DNA from: Ustilago trichophora
Lineage: Eukaryota > Basidiomycota > Ustilaginomycetes > Ustilaginales > Ustilaginaceae
Reading direction: 5' to 3'
Length of the DNA: 64,000 nucleotides
Assembly (NCBI GenBank): GCA_900323505.1
Contig: OOIN01000024.1
Coordinates: 248,001-312,000 of the forward strand
Shown here: in pieces, positions 28,747-37,201 of the stretch
Numbering within the stretch: position 1 is the first letter of the stretch
Layout: every line of letters starts with the position of its first letter
Translations under genes and position numbers: made by a program
Notes under the pieces: generated by a model
Seen by the model: the letters and a program-made list of their open reading frames with translations, nothing else
Told to the model about the DNA's origin: nothing
Databases searched by the model: none

Positions 28747-30993
28747 TTAGAACTCGAGCGGAGAATGCGTGGTGACTTCCATACCCTCGTCAGAGATCAA
28801 GTTGGTCGGGTATGATGTCTTCGTAGGGCTACCATTGATGTGGAGTTGAAATCCAGCGGTGGTGCTGAGGCTTTGAGGGGGTGACGAGCTGGCAGTCGTG
28901 TTGCTGGTGCTGTTGCTGGTGCTGGTGCTGGAGGTGGCGGTGGCGACACGCGAGCGCACAGCAAAGTTGCGCAGCTCCGAAGAACCGGGTGCGGGTGGTC
29001 CGCGAGGTTGACGGAGAAGGTTGTTTGCGTTTGCGTGGGTGGGAGACGTGTTATTGTGGTTGGATAGGTCTTGGTTAGGAAGCGAGGGCACAGGTGGGGG
29101 AACGTCGAATGGGGAGGCGAAGAGGTTTTGCAGGTTGGCTGCACCACCTGCGCCACTGGCTTGCGACCGACGACCCATGGTGGAAGAATAGCCATCGCGA
29201 AGGTTCGAGTTGGACTTGCGGGCTGCAAGGCTCCCACTGCCAGTGCCAAGGTAGTCATTGCTGCCACCGTATCCGTCATTGCGCTTCATGTCGGGAGCCG
29301 ATTTCTTGAGTCGAAGGCCGGCACGACCTGTCGTGGCGGCACTGCCCGGACCCAGGAAACCACCAGTAGAGGCACCATCGAGATTAGTGGATCGCTGTGT
29401 GCGTCCGATGGTTGACGCCTGAGAGCGAAGAGGACGAGCGCCTGCGTTGACCTCATTCTTTGTCACAATCACATAACGTTCGTCGCCCTCACCCATCGAG
29501 TAGTGGAAGAGACCGAGTCGTTGAGCGACCAGATGCACAGTTCGTCGCTCTAAGGGAGTAAGGCTGCGAGAGAAGGAAAGCTCGTCACGCATACGGTCGT
29601 CCTTGAATAGCAGGACGCGAGAGTAGATCTCGAGCGTGGCTGCATCGTTGAGGTCGAGCTCTTCCTTTTTGCCGCCACTAGCTGCACCAGGAGCGCCAGG
29701 GTTGTTGCTACTAGCACCTGCGCCAGGGTTGCTGGTGGACGACGAAGGACCCGTGGATCGCTCTACTGCGGCTGCGAGACGCTGCGACGAGGGTACCTTT
29801 CTGAGCGAGTCAGCGGTGAGAGGAGCGCGTACGCCTGACTCGAAACCTTGGTGCAGGTCGCCGTTAGAAGCGTGCATGCTAGGGTCAAGATAGGCATCAT
29901 GAGCTGCGAGATGACCAGTGCTTCCATTGTATCCAGGCATCAGGTAGGCGTTGGCCGCATACTCATCCTGCTGCCGACGTCGCTCACGCTCCCTCTCCTT
30001 CTCGAGCTGCATGCTCTGCATACGCTTGATGGCCTTCTCCTTTTCGATACGCTCCTTTTCTCCAGCCTGAAGCACCTTCTTGTACTCGACTCGGAGCTTG
30101 CGTCCGCTCACGTCAAAGCCGTTGAGAGCGGCGACGACAGCATCAGCCTCTTCTGCGCTTCTGAAGTTGGCAAAGGCAAGGCCGCGGAAGACACCCTGAT
30201 CGAAATGGTAGTTAAAGGCATATGGCATAGGGATTCCGAGGTCTTCGATGATCTGGAGGAGCTGCTCCCTCTTGACGCTGAAGGGGATGTTCTTGACGAC
30301 AATGGCGGTGGGAATCACATCTTCATCGCCTGGAACCATCAACTCGGGCTGCTGTTGCTGTTGTTGGAACGATTGAAGCGGGCCGACATTCTTGGGCGGC
30401 GAGACGCCGGTGGGAGGGCTGAGCGAGGCAGGGTCGTGAGCACTCCACTGAGCTGGGATGGCAGCACGGCTGGGCGCTTTGCGTGGGCCGTTGTTGGTGG
30501 AGCCAAAGTGGCTCGAACTGATGCTGGAAGCGCCCATGCTGCCTGGAGCGAGGCTATGACCAAAGCTGCCGAATGCGCTATTGGCAGCGAGACCAGCAGC
30601 AGAGCCAATAGAGCTGGTGAAGGTCTGTCCAGCGGAAGAAGGGTTAGAGCTGGTGGTATTGGGAGAAGAGGGGAAGAAACGTTCGAAGCGGGCAGCAGCA
30701 CTCTGGCCGAGCGAGCCAGGGGACTGGGAATTGGTCGGGTGTGAAGCGCCGAGGCTGGCACTGTTGTAGCCGGGTTGGCCGGGGAGATCGGAAGTGACGA
30801 TGGTGGGCGAACGAAGCGAGCCTGTGTTGGTCTGACGGGGAGGAGTGGTATAGGGCTGCTGTTGGTGGTGTTGTTGCTGCTGCTGCTGCTGCTGTTGTTG
30901 TTGTTGTTGTTGAGACTGCTTTCGGGGATCGTGCTGAGGATCGGTGAGGTTGAGACCTCGGAAGGCATTATGAATGGAATCGGTCGACATCAT
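28747..30993 (-). CDS. PIN4: RRM-R3H RNA-binding protein, PIN4/Cip2-like
   Basis: A 748-aa protein. The N-terminus carries a poly-Gln run (residues about 28-45) in a Ser/Asn/Gln-rich region. A single RRM spans about 230-310 (AIVVKNIPFSVKREQLLQII...FRGLAFANFRSAEEADAVVAALNG). A highly charged helix follows (EKERIEKEKAIKRMQSMQLEKE). An R3H domain at about 445-515 contains the RxxxH signature (RRTVH) and YVIVTKNE. The remainder is Ser/Asn-rich. This layout is that of yeast PIN4/MDT1 and fission yeast Cip1/Cip2, which are cytoplasmic RNA-binding proteins tied to checkpoint and stress responses. A tandem MM start is present; the second Met is equally possible. Phosphorylation-prone SQ/TQ sites occur but were not counted. 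Confidence 0.85.
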   Translation of the reverse strand: MMSTDSIHNAFRGLNLTDPQHDPRKQSQQQQQQQQQQQQQQHHQQQPYTTPPRQTNTGSLRSPTIVTSDLPGQPGYNSASLGASHPTNSQSPGSLGQSAAARFERFFPSSPNTTSSNPSSAGQTFTSSIGSAAGLAANSAFGSFGHSLAPGSMGASSISSSHFGSTNNGPRKAPSRAAIPAQWSAHDPASLSPPTGVSPPKNVGPLQSFQQQQQQPELMVPGDEDVIPTAIVVKNIPFSVKREQLLQIIEDLGIPMPYAFNYHFDQGVFRGLAFANFRSAEEADAVVAALNGFDVSGRKLRVEYKKVLQAGEKERIEKEKAIKRMQSMQLEKERERERRRQQDEYAANAYLMPGYNGSTGHLAAHDAYLDPSMHASNGDLHQGFESGVRAPLTADSLRKVPSSQRLAAAVERSTGPSSSTSNPGAGASSNNPGAPGAASGGKKEELDLNDAATLEIYSRVLLFKDDRMRDELSFSRSLTPLERRTVHLVAQRLGLFHYSMGEGDERYVIVTKNEVNAGARPLRSQASTIGRTQRSTNLDGASTGGFLGPGSAATTGRAGLRLKKSAPDMKRNDGYGGSNDYLGTGSGSLAARKSNSNLRDGYSSTMGRRSQASGAGGAANLQNLFASPFDVPPPVPSLPNQDLSNHNNTSPTHANANNLLRQPRGPPAPGSSELRNFAVRSRVATATSSTSTSNSTSNTTASSSPPQSLSTTAGFQLHINGSPTKTSYPTNLISDEGMEVTTHSPLEF
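30866..30912. repeat. CAG/CAA (poly-Gln) microsatellite in the PIN4-like gene
   Basis: On the minus strand, mixed CAA and CAG codons encode about 15 consecutive Gln, interrupted by HH, near the protein N-terminus. Length polymorphism between strains is likely. Confidence 0.9.
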
Positions 30994-31733
30994 GATCTTG
31001 AAATGGCACGGGGTGTGGAGGAGGGCGTCAGGGGCTGATTAGGAGGGCGCTGGTCTTCATATAAAAGCCTTAACGACACGTGGCACCAATTGGTGCTGAG
31101 CTGAAGCTAGAGGCAGCTAGCAAGCTTGGAGCTGTGACGATGGAGTAACGACGTTGGTTGGATGCTGCGTAATCGTCAAGGCCTCGATCCAAGAGAGAGA
31201 TGGAAGCAAGCTGGACCGTTGGCAAGGAAATACTGGATCGTGCTCTTGAGAGAATCTGACGATGTTTGCGATGAAGATCCTATCGATCGTCAGAGGATGG
31301 AAAAAGTGTGCGTACGTTGCGTGTCGTCTCACAGTCTTTGCAATGATGAAACGAAGGACAGAAGCGAGTGCGGTGGGATGGGTGGGTGGTGGGGGGGTTG
31401 AAGGAAAGGGAGGTGGTGCAAGAAGTGGGACAAGAAAAGAAAGAAGAAGCGATGGCAACGATGACGGAAGGACAGATGCACAAGTCAGAGAGGACAGGTC
31501 AGAAAGGACAAGTCAGAGAGGATCTACAATGTTCAGGGTCGTCTGCGGCGTGAGTGGGGTTTGAATTGGATCGTTTACAAACATAGAAAAAGGGGCCTTG
31601 AAATTTGGCTCGACAGGGGCCTCAGAAAGGGGTCCGTGACTGAAACACAGCGTGTGCACAAGCCGCCCCAGCGTGGCACTCTTTTTTCTTTTTTTGAGAC
31701 AGCCGAACAACGCATCGCTGTGTTGGCACTTCC

Positions 31734-31750
31734 TATACTGTACAGTACCC
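31734..31750. repeat. TACTG/CAGTA palindromic intergenic element
   Basis: TATACTGTACAGTACCC; bases 31736-31747 are a perfect 12-bp palindrome. It belongs to the family seen at 5574, 35065 and 55227. Confidence 0.65.
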
Positions 31751-31895
31751 TTCTTCTCTTGACCTCGAATCCAGCAGCTCCGTTTTGAATGTGTGTGGCT
31801 TTTTCATGCTGCTGGAGCTAGCCCCTAGCTCACTTTCCACCTTTGGTTTTGTGCCAAGAGGACCTAACACTCCTGTTGAATAACCAGAACAGTTG

Positions 31896-31912
31896 TTGTA
31901 CTGTACTGTACG
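31896..31912. repeat. TACTG pentamer array
   Basis: TTGTACTGTACTGTACGG-type sequence with two full TACTG units and a third partial one, continued imperfectly to 31923 (GGTGCTGTATTG). It lies 150 nt from the preceding element. Confidence 0.6.
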
Positions 31913-32557
31913 GTGCTGTATTGAATGGCCAGCTAATTGGCACCTAGAAGCTGTCATCCAGACCAGGGTCAGAGTAAGAGCATCGTGCTGGTGTGCAGCC
32001 AGCAATGTTTGAGCCAGCTGTAATTTGACTGCACCAAGAGCTCCTTGGTGGGTGCAAGCACACGCCGGTACTTGTGTACCAATTTCTTGTCGTGGAATGG
32101 GTATATATGCGGGCCCCTTTCCATTGACATGTCGGCACAGGGAATGTTTGTCAGAGTAACAGAGTTCATCTCTATACATACAACTGCAAAGACGATTCAA
32201 TCGAACAAGCATAAGCACATTGGAGCAAGCCGGCGATATGTTTGTTCACCTACGTTGTCAAAAGCTCAAGAAACGAACAAAGACAATTGGATGAGATGGA
32301 GCAAAAGAGATGGAGAGATTTTACCAGATCGCACTATATAGGCCATCGCTCTTGACCAAGCCGGCTTTCTAGATGAGCCAGCAACCCAGCCTGGAACAGC
32401 TCAGTCACACTGCGAGACTTGTCATCCACGGCTACGCCATCTCGTCTCTGGCACAGCCTTCGGGTGACCCGTTCAAGGATGGATGACTTGCTGTGGTAGA
32501 TTCGAATCTTTTTATCGTTGAAGATCACTGAGGGATTGGCTAGTTTACAAAGAGCTA

Positions 32558-34426
32558 TCAAGGACAAACAGTGGAAACGAGCGAGTCATCGAGACAGTTG
32601 CTCTGTTGGAGGTGAGCCATGACGCCACCTACCAAATGAAGCGATCCGGATACCAGGCAGTCTACACCGCCGTCTTTGCCTTGCCGCCGTGCGATGTCCA
32701 ACACATGATTGTGCATGGCTTGGATGCTGGGTGTGATACGTACTTGCGTCGATGATCCGGGGACAAGTTCCTTCCATGTCTCTGCAAGCTGCTTTTGGAC
32801 TGTCAGGTTGACCAGTTCTGTATCGTCCAACAGCTTCGAGGTGAGCTCCGATGACCATCCACCATGCTCAAAGGTGATGTTGGTGGTGAAGATGGCCTCG
32901 TCAAAGTAGTCCTTGGCCAAAGCATATCGTGACGTTTCCGACGCAGGCTGACCGCCGAGACCTTTCTCGACTGCATCGAGCACAGCCGACAGCAGCTCGT
33001 GGGCACTACGTCCGTTGGTGCAGTTGAAGACAAAGATGCGCTTGATGCGCCGTTGGGCTGCTTGGCGCTGCTGGACAGCTGTAAACCAGCCAAGGCAGAC
33101 GCCGAGCGAGTCGGTCGTGTGAGCGCCATCAAGGTACCACGTCAGTGCCAAGTCTGGACGAGCGGTGGGCACTGTCTGACACCTTCCTGGCCATCTTGCG
33201 TCTTCGAGACCCTTCTTCTGCCACGGAGCCAACACTTGGCCGCCATCGCTTTGGGTCGAGGCTCTGTGCGCCGACTGCTGGAACATGGTACGACCTGCCT
33301 CTGAGTCGAGATACGCGTTGACAAGCTCGAGGGCGACACTCGCGTTGGTGCGTTGGTGAAATCCTGGAAGACCAAGACGGACGGAGTTTGCATCTGGGGT
33401 ACCGAGTGCTGCAGCATGGGATCGAAGAGCAGGATGCACGTCGACGATTTGGAGCTCGCTCACTCCAACCTCGTTGGCCACCCTCTTGACTTGGTCCAAT
33501 GCCTTGCCTGGCTGTTGCGCCCAGCACACAGCTGGAGCCTGTGGCTTAAAGATGCCCGCTTTTTGCACTGCTATCTCCTCGACCGTGTTACCGAGAATGG
33601 CTGTGTGGTCCAGGCCAAGTTGTGTGATGCCAGCGACGACACACTTGGGTACAATGTTGGTCGAGTCGTACTTGCCGCCGATGCCGACTTCAAGGATGAC
33701 GGGCTGAACGCCCTCGGAGAGGAAGATGTGGAATGCGAGCAGCGTCAGGAAGCGGAAGTAGACCGGTCGCAGTGGGGTCAAGTCGAACTTGCGCTCTGGA
33801 TTCTCCGACAGCCTGTCCCAGACTTGCCAAAAGTAGTTTGTGAAGAGCTCGTGAGAGACGGGTTGACCGTTGATTCGGATCCTCTCGCGGACGCTTGTCA
33901 TATGAGGTGAAGTGTAGAGTCCGACCTTTGGTGCTGCAGATCCATCGACCGGGGTCAATTGGCGCAGGAGCGAGTCGACAAAGGCTGAAGTGCTGCCCTT
34001 GCCTTTTGTGCCGGTGATGTGAATGACGTTGAGTCGATTCAAGTCGGAAGTGCTGTAGCCAATGCGTTCCAAGTATTCCACCATTTCGGGGATAGCAAAG
34101 TCGAGCAAACGACCGCCTGACTTGCGCAGCGCTTCGATAGTAGCGGCATTGCTCTGTAGCGAGTTGAGCGCGTCGATGGCGTCGTCGTAGGTGCGAGCTG
34201 GGGTGGAAGCGGAGCTGCTCTCGGCTTGGGCGGGTGCTGACATGGTAGCGAAGCTGCCAAGTGGTGCCGGGGATGCAGTCAAATGTCGGCTTGCTGGAGG
34301 TAGGGTAGGGGATTGAAGTGCAGCGTTGGACAAAGGCTGAGACCCAGAAGCAGACGGCAGGCCAGCGCGCAACGACAAGAAGCAAGATGGACGGGATCGA
34401 AAAGGCAATCGCGACAAAGGCTTCAT
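32558..34426 (-). CDS. MET7: Folylpolyglutamate synthase (mitochondrial and cytosolic starts)
   Basis: A 622-aa enzyme that adds glutamates to tetrahydrofolates, retaining them in cytosol and mitochondria. The ATP P-loop is HITGTKGKGSTSAF (about residues 136-149). Other family marks are GLYTSPHMTSVRERIRING, EVGIGGKYDSTN, LGLDHTAILGNTVEEIAVQKAGIFK and WYLDGAHTTDS. The first ATG in frame is 34426 (MKPLSRLPFRSRPSC...), giving an Arg/Ser-rich, acid-free leader typical of a mitochondrial presequence. An internal Met at 34243 (residue 62, MSAPAQ) lies just before the conserved domain and could start a cytosolic form, as known for other eukaryotic FPGS. Upstream codons in frame contain no ATG. A TACTGTAC element sits about 165 nt before the start. 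Confidence 0.95.
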   Translation of the reverse strand: MKPLSRLPFRSRPSCFLSLRAGLPSASGSQPLSNAALQSPTLPPASRHLTASPAPLGSFATMSAPAQAESSSASTPARTYDDAIDALNSLQSNAATIEALRKSGGRLLDFAIPEMVEYLERIGYSTSDLNRLNVIHITGTKGKGSTSAFVDSLLRQLTPVDGSAAPKVGLYTSPHMTSVRERIRINGQPVSHELFTNYFWQVWDRLSENPERKFDLTPLRPVYFRFLTLLAFHIFLSEGVQPVILEVGIGGKYDSTNIVPKCVVAGITQLGLDHTAILGNTVEEIAVQKAGIFKPQAPAVCWAQQPGKALDQVKRVANEVGVSELQIVDVHPALRSHAAALGTPDANSVRLGLPGFHQRTNASVALELVNAYLDSEAGRTMFQQSAHRASTQSDGGQVLAPWQKKGLEDARWPGRCQTVPTARPDLALTWYLDGAHTTDSLGVCLGWFTAVQQRQAAQRRIKRIFVFNCTNGRSAHELLSAVLDAVEKGLGGQPASETSRYALAKDYFDEAIFTTNITFEHGGWSSELTSKLLDDTELVNLTVQKQLAETWKELVPGSSTQVRITPSIQAMHNHVLDIARRQGKDGGVDCLVSGSLHLVGGVMAHLQQSNCLDDSLVSTVCP

Positions 34427-34590
34427 AGACCTTTTTGATGGTTCCAAACAGAATTGTCAACGACAAAGAGGAGATATGGTGGTGTACGAAAGCAAGCTGC
34501 ACAGTAGTGTTGTTCGGTGGGTAGACCAACGATTGTGAAAAGATCTTGTCCAATCGCCGGAAGCCTTAAATCTCATGAACCCTTGCAGTT

Positions 34591-34610
34591 TATACTGTAC
34601 AGAACAGTAG
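34591..34610. repeat. TACTG/CAGTA element upstream of FPGS
   Basis: TATACTGTACAGAACAGTAG consists of a TACTGTACAG core followed by a second CAGTA after a short gap. Confidence 0.6.
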
Positions 34611-35064
34611 GCACAAGATCTTCTGACTCGGACAAAAAAGAAGAAAAAAATCCCGGTTGGTCTGTGCCAAAACAAATGTCAGCAGTTGTTGACGATCTCG
34701 GCATAACACTCTTGAATTCCCCGCACCATTTCACAACGCGGGGCCCCATTCTGTGATTTGATCTGACCGTAAGTTACTTTGTCAATGAGTTTTGCTTGAC
34801 AAGATGCTTGATACGGACTAGCGAAGAGCTGCGTGACTCTAATACTTTCATACTTGTCGAGAGCTTGTGGTTGTCGAGGCTCTGATGTTTAAGTCATTCC
34901 GAGCCTCGAGAAGAGTCTGTGAAGCGCGGCTCTGACGCTTTTGCTCCTGATGCTCAAGCTGTGACAGCGATCCGACTCTCGGCTAGCAACGCGACATCTT
35001 GACCCTGCACCGCTAACTTGGCCTGGCTGGCCTCCACCGGGGCTAAAAAAAGAAGGGTCAGCAG

Positions 35065-35080
35065 AGTACTGTACAGTGCA
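35065..35080. repeat. TACTG/CAGTA element upstream of the cyclase-family gene
   Basis: AGTACTGTACAGTGCA. It matches the 12-bp palindrome TACTGTACAGTA with one mismatch at the right end. Confidence 0.6.
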
Positions 35081-35338
35081 AAGCCAGTGTTGACTTCGTT
35101 TTGGCGGAATGGCCCGTCCGCCCTAAACCTGCTGTCAGCTCTGTCGACCTGTGAAAAGCAATCCTTGAATGGCTTCCAACACTTAGCTTGGCTCTCCCTT
35201 TGCATCACATCGACTCTCGCCAGCTACCGCCTCCTCCTTCCCCTCTTACTGGTACCGGCGTAGCCATTCAGACCTGTCAATTACTTCATCAAAGACTCGA
35301 CCAACAGCATCTCACCAGGACCCTCCGGTAACAACAAC

Positions 35339-37075
35339 ATGGACGACTCTAACACCAAATCCGCTGCCGACACCAAGCCCCAACAAGAGGCATCGCACAA
35401 AAGTCAAGAGGACCGTCAACAAGAAGACGCATCCAACCGCCAACGCATCGCCTCCATCGCCAGCCGTTTTGGCGGTCTTGCCGCCCAAGCATCGGCCCAA
35501 GCCGCTCAAAAGGGTACCGAATCCGCCGCCGAAGCAGGCCATCAAGTCGCTAAAACCGTTGCCACCGCTCGCAATGCTGCAGCTACACAGAGCGCCGGCT
35601 TGCTCCAAGCCATGGCGCTCACCACCAAAAATGTCTCGAGCAACCCAGACAAGGACGTCAACTCTGGCAAAGCATGGTACGAGTACGAATCGCCTCTGCA
35701 CGCCCGCAGAAGGATTGCAGAGTTCGAGTCGCCGCTGCACGCTAGACGCCGCCTTGCGGCTATTGCCACCCAGCTAGGTCTTGCTACATCGTCCGCCAAG
35801 CAGGCCCCTAGTCTTCTAGGTGCCCTGTCTTCTTCTTCGCCCCATCAATCTACCACGTCATCATCTTCGGGTTCGGCCGCAGCCTCAGACAAGTGGGCCA
35901 CATCAGTGCTGCCAGACTTCCGCGACCTTCCATCTCAGGGCGGCTGGCCAGGATGTGCATGGGATGTGTGGGGCCAAGGTGACCAGCTGGGCACCATCAA
36001 TCTTCTCACCGAGTCTCTTGTCCTTCGAGCTGCCAAGGAGCAGATCAAGTTAGGTCGCACAGTGTCGCTCAACTGGCCCGTACACCTCCCCGCAGAACCC
36101 TTCTTCCGACGTAAGGCCGTGACGCACAAGCCATTTGGCAAAGGAGGTCCTGGCTACACCAATCCGCGCGATGCATACGTCGCTACTGTCCGCGCCAAGA
36201 ATCCACATGTCGTCGTTCGACACGACTCCAAGGTGCCTGTCTCTGACGAGCTTCTCGAGCTCAACACCCAGAGCGGATCGCAGTGGGATGGCTTCCGCCA
36301 CTTTGAACATCAGCCTTTAAACGTCTTCTACGGTGGTGCCACGCGTGCTAGCATTCAAGATACTTTCGACGACACTTCGCCTCAGCCGGCTGACCCCAAG
36401 GCATGGAATTCGGAAGAGGCAAAGAAGAGGAATGCACTTGGCATCCACCATCTTGCCCAACACGGCATCTGTGGCAGAGGTGTACTGCTTGACGTCTTTG
36501 AATATCTCTCGCACCACGGCACCTCTGATGTACAACGAGACGATTACACATGGTCCCACTGGCCCTCTTACGGCGGTGGAAAGGGCTACGATCCGCGCAC
36601 CGGATTCCGTATCACAGTCCAAGACCTCCTCGCCACCGCCAAACATCAAAACGTCACCTTTAAACGTGGAGACATTCTTCTCATCCGTTCCGGCTTTACC
36701 GCGCGCTACTATTCCCTCACCCCGACTCAACGAGCAGAGTGGTCCGACCCTGCCCCCGCACATGGAGGAGAAGGAATGCAGTTTGCAGGTGTCGAACAGA
36801 GCGACGACATGAAAGAGTTTTTGTGGAATCACCACTTCGCCGCAGTTGCAGGTGACAGTCCCGCATTCGAAGCTCGTCCAACAAAGCAAGGAGAATGCAT
36901 GCTCCACGAGACTTTGCTCGCCATGTGGGGGATGCCCATCGGCGAGCTGTTCGACTTGGAGGCGTTGGCACAGGAATGTAGGACACAGAAAAGGTGGACC
37001 TTCTACTTTGCTAGCTGGCCGTTGAACTTGTTTGGTGGTGTTGCCAGTACGGCCAACGCCAGTGCGACTTTTTAA
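35339..37075 (+). CDS. Cyclase-family (kynurenine-formamidase-like fold) protein with 190-aa N-terminal extension
   Basis: 578 aa. Residues about 185-575 form a metal-dependent cyclase/formamidase-type domain: WGQGDQLGTINLLTE, the metal-site-like segment SQWDGFRHFEH, GRGVLLDVFEYL, then FKRGDILLIRSGF and the C-terminal GECMLHETLLAMWGMPIGELFDLE. Fungal members of this family are often annotated as putative cyclases; the substrate is unknown. The usual family length is about 300-380 residues, so the first 185 residues are an extension. It contains an Ala/Gln-rich amphipathic helix (about 35-95) and a tandem 13-residue repeat at 116-141 built on ESPLHARRR. Start: ATG at 35339; a later start would lose the repeats. 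The gene is convergent with GCN20, 126 bp away. Confidence 0.83.
   Translation: MDDSNTKSAADTKPQQEASHKSQEDRQQEDASNRQRIASIASRFGGLAAQASAQAAQKGTESAAEAGHQVAKTVATARNAAATQSAGLLQAMALTTKNVSSNPDKDVNSGKAWYEYESPLHARRRIAEFESPLHARRRLAAIATQLGLATSSAKQAPSLLGALSSSSPHQSTTSSSSGSAAASDKWATSVLPDFRDLPSQGGWPGCAWDVWGQGDQLGTINLLTESLVLRAAKEQIKLGRTVSLNWPVHLPAEPFFRRKAVTHKPFGKGGPGYTNPRDAYVATVRAKNPHVVVRHDSKVPVSDELLELNTQSGSQWDGFRHFEHQPLNVFYGGATRASIQDTFDDTSPQPADPKAWNSEEAKKRNALGIHHLAQHGICGRGVLLDVFEYLSHHGTSDVQRDDYTWSHWPSYGGGKGYDPRTGFRITVQDLLATAKHQNVTFKRGDILLIRSGFTARYYSLTPTQRAEWSDPAPAHGGEGMQFAGVEQSDDMKEFLWNHHFAAVAGDSPAFEARPTKQGECMLHETLLAMWGMPIGELFDLEALAQECRTQKRWTFYFASWPLNLFGGVASTANASATF
35684..35761 (+). repeat. In-frame tandem repeat encoding two copies of a 13-residue ESPLHARRR unit
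   Basis: The two 39-nt units encode (Y/F)ESPLHARRR(I/L)A(E/A) twice in succession. Their DNA differs at many third positions (for example cgcctctgcacgcccgcaga versus cgccgctgcacgctagacgc), so the duplication is either old or kept by selection on the protein. Confidence 0.85.
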
Positions 37076-37201
37076 AAAAGGAGTGGCTCCGTTTGTATAC
37101 TTCTCACAAGCATTGTCTTGACTCGGCATCAATGTGATCAGTCAAATGGTGTCGAAAAGTTATGTGCATGCAATCATGTTGAAGCGAACAAGTATGCCCG
37201 C

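Larger units (their letters stand above)
30994..32557. promoter_or_regulatory. 1.56-kb spacer: PIN4-like promoter and FPGS 3' flank
   Basis: Both neighbours are on the minus strand. The spacer contains two TACTG elements: TACTGTACAGTA (perfect 12-bp palindrome, 31736-31747) and an array TTGTACTGTACTGTACGG (31896-31912). A TATATA-like sequence lies near 32101-32107. The longest ORF (31733-32218, minus) resembles no known protein and lacks coding character. A small or non-coding transcript cannot be excluded. Confidence 0.4.
34427..35338. promoter_or_regulatory. Divergent promoter FPGS / cyclase-family gene
   Basis: 912 bp between divergent genes. TACTG elements lie on both sides: TATACTGTACAGAACAGTAG (34591-34610) nearer FPGS and AGTACTGTACAGTGCA (35065-35080) nearer the cyclase gene. 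They sit about 165 and 260 nt from the two start codons. No gene is seen. Confidence 0.5.

Noticed and set aside
31733..32218. 161-codon minus-strand ORF between PIN4-like and FPGS genes
   Set aside because: No recognisable domain or coding bias, and it overlaps TACTG repeat elements; treated as chance.
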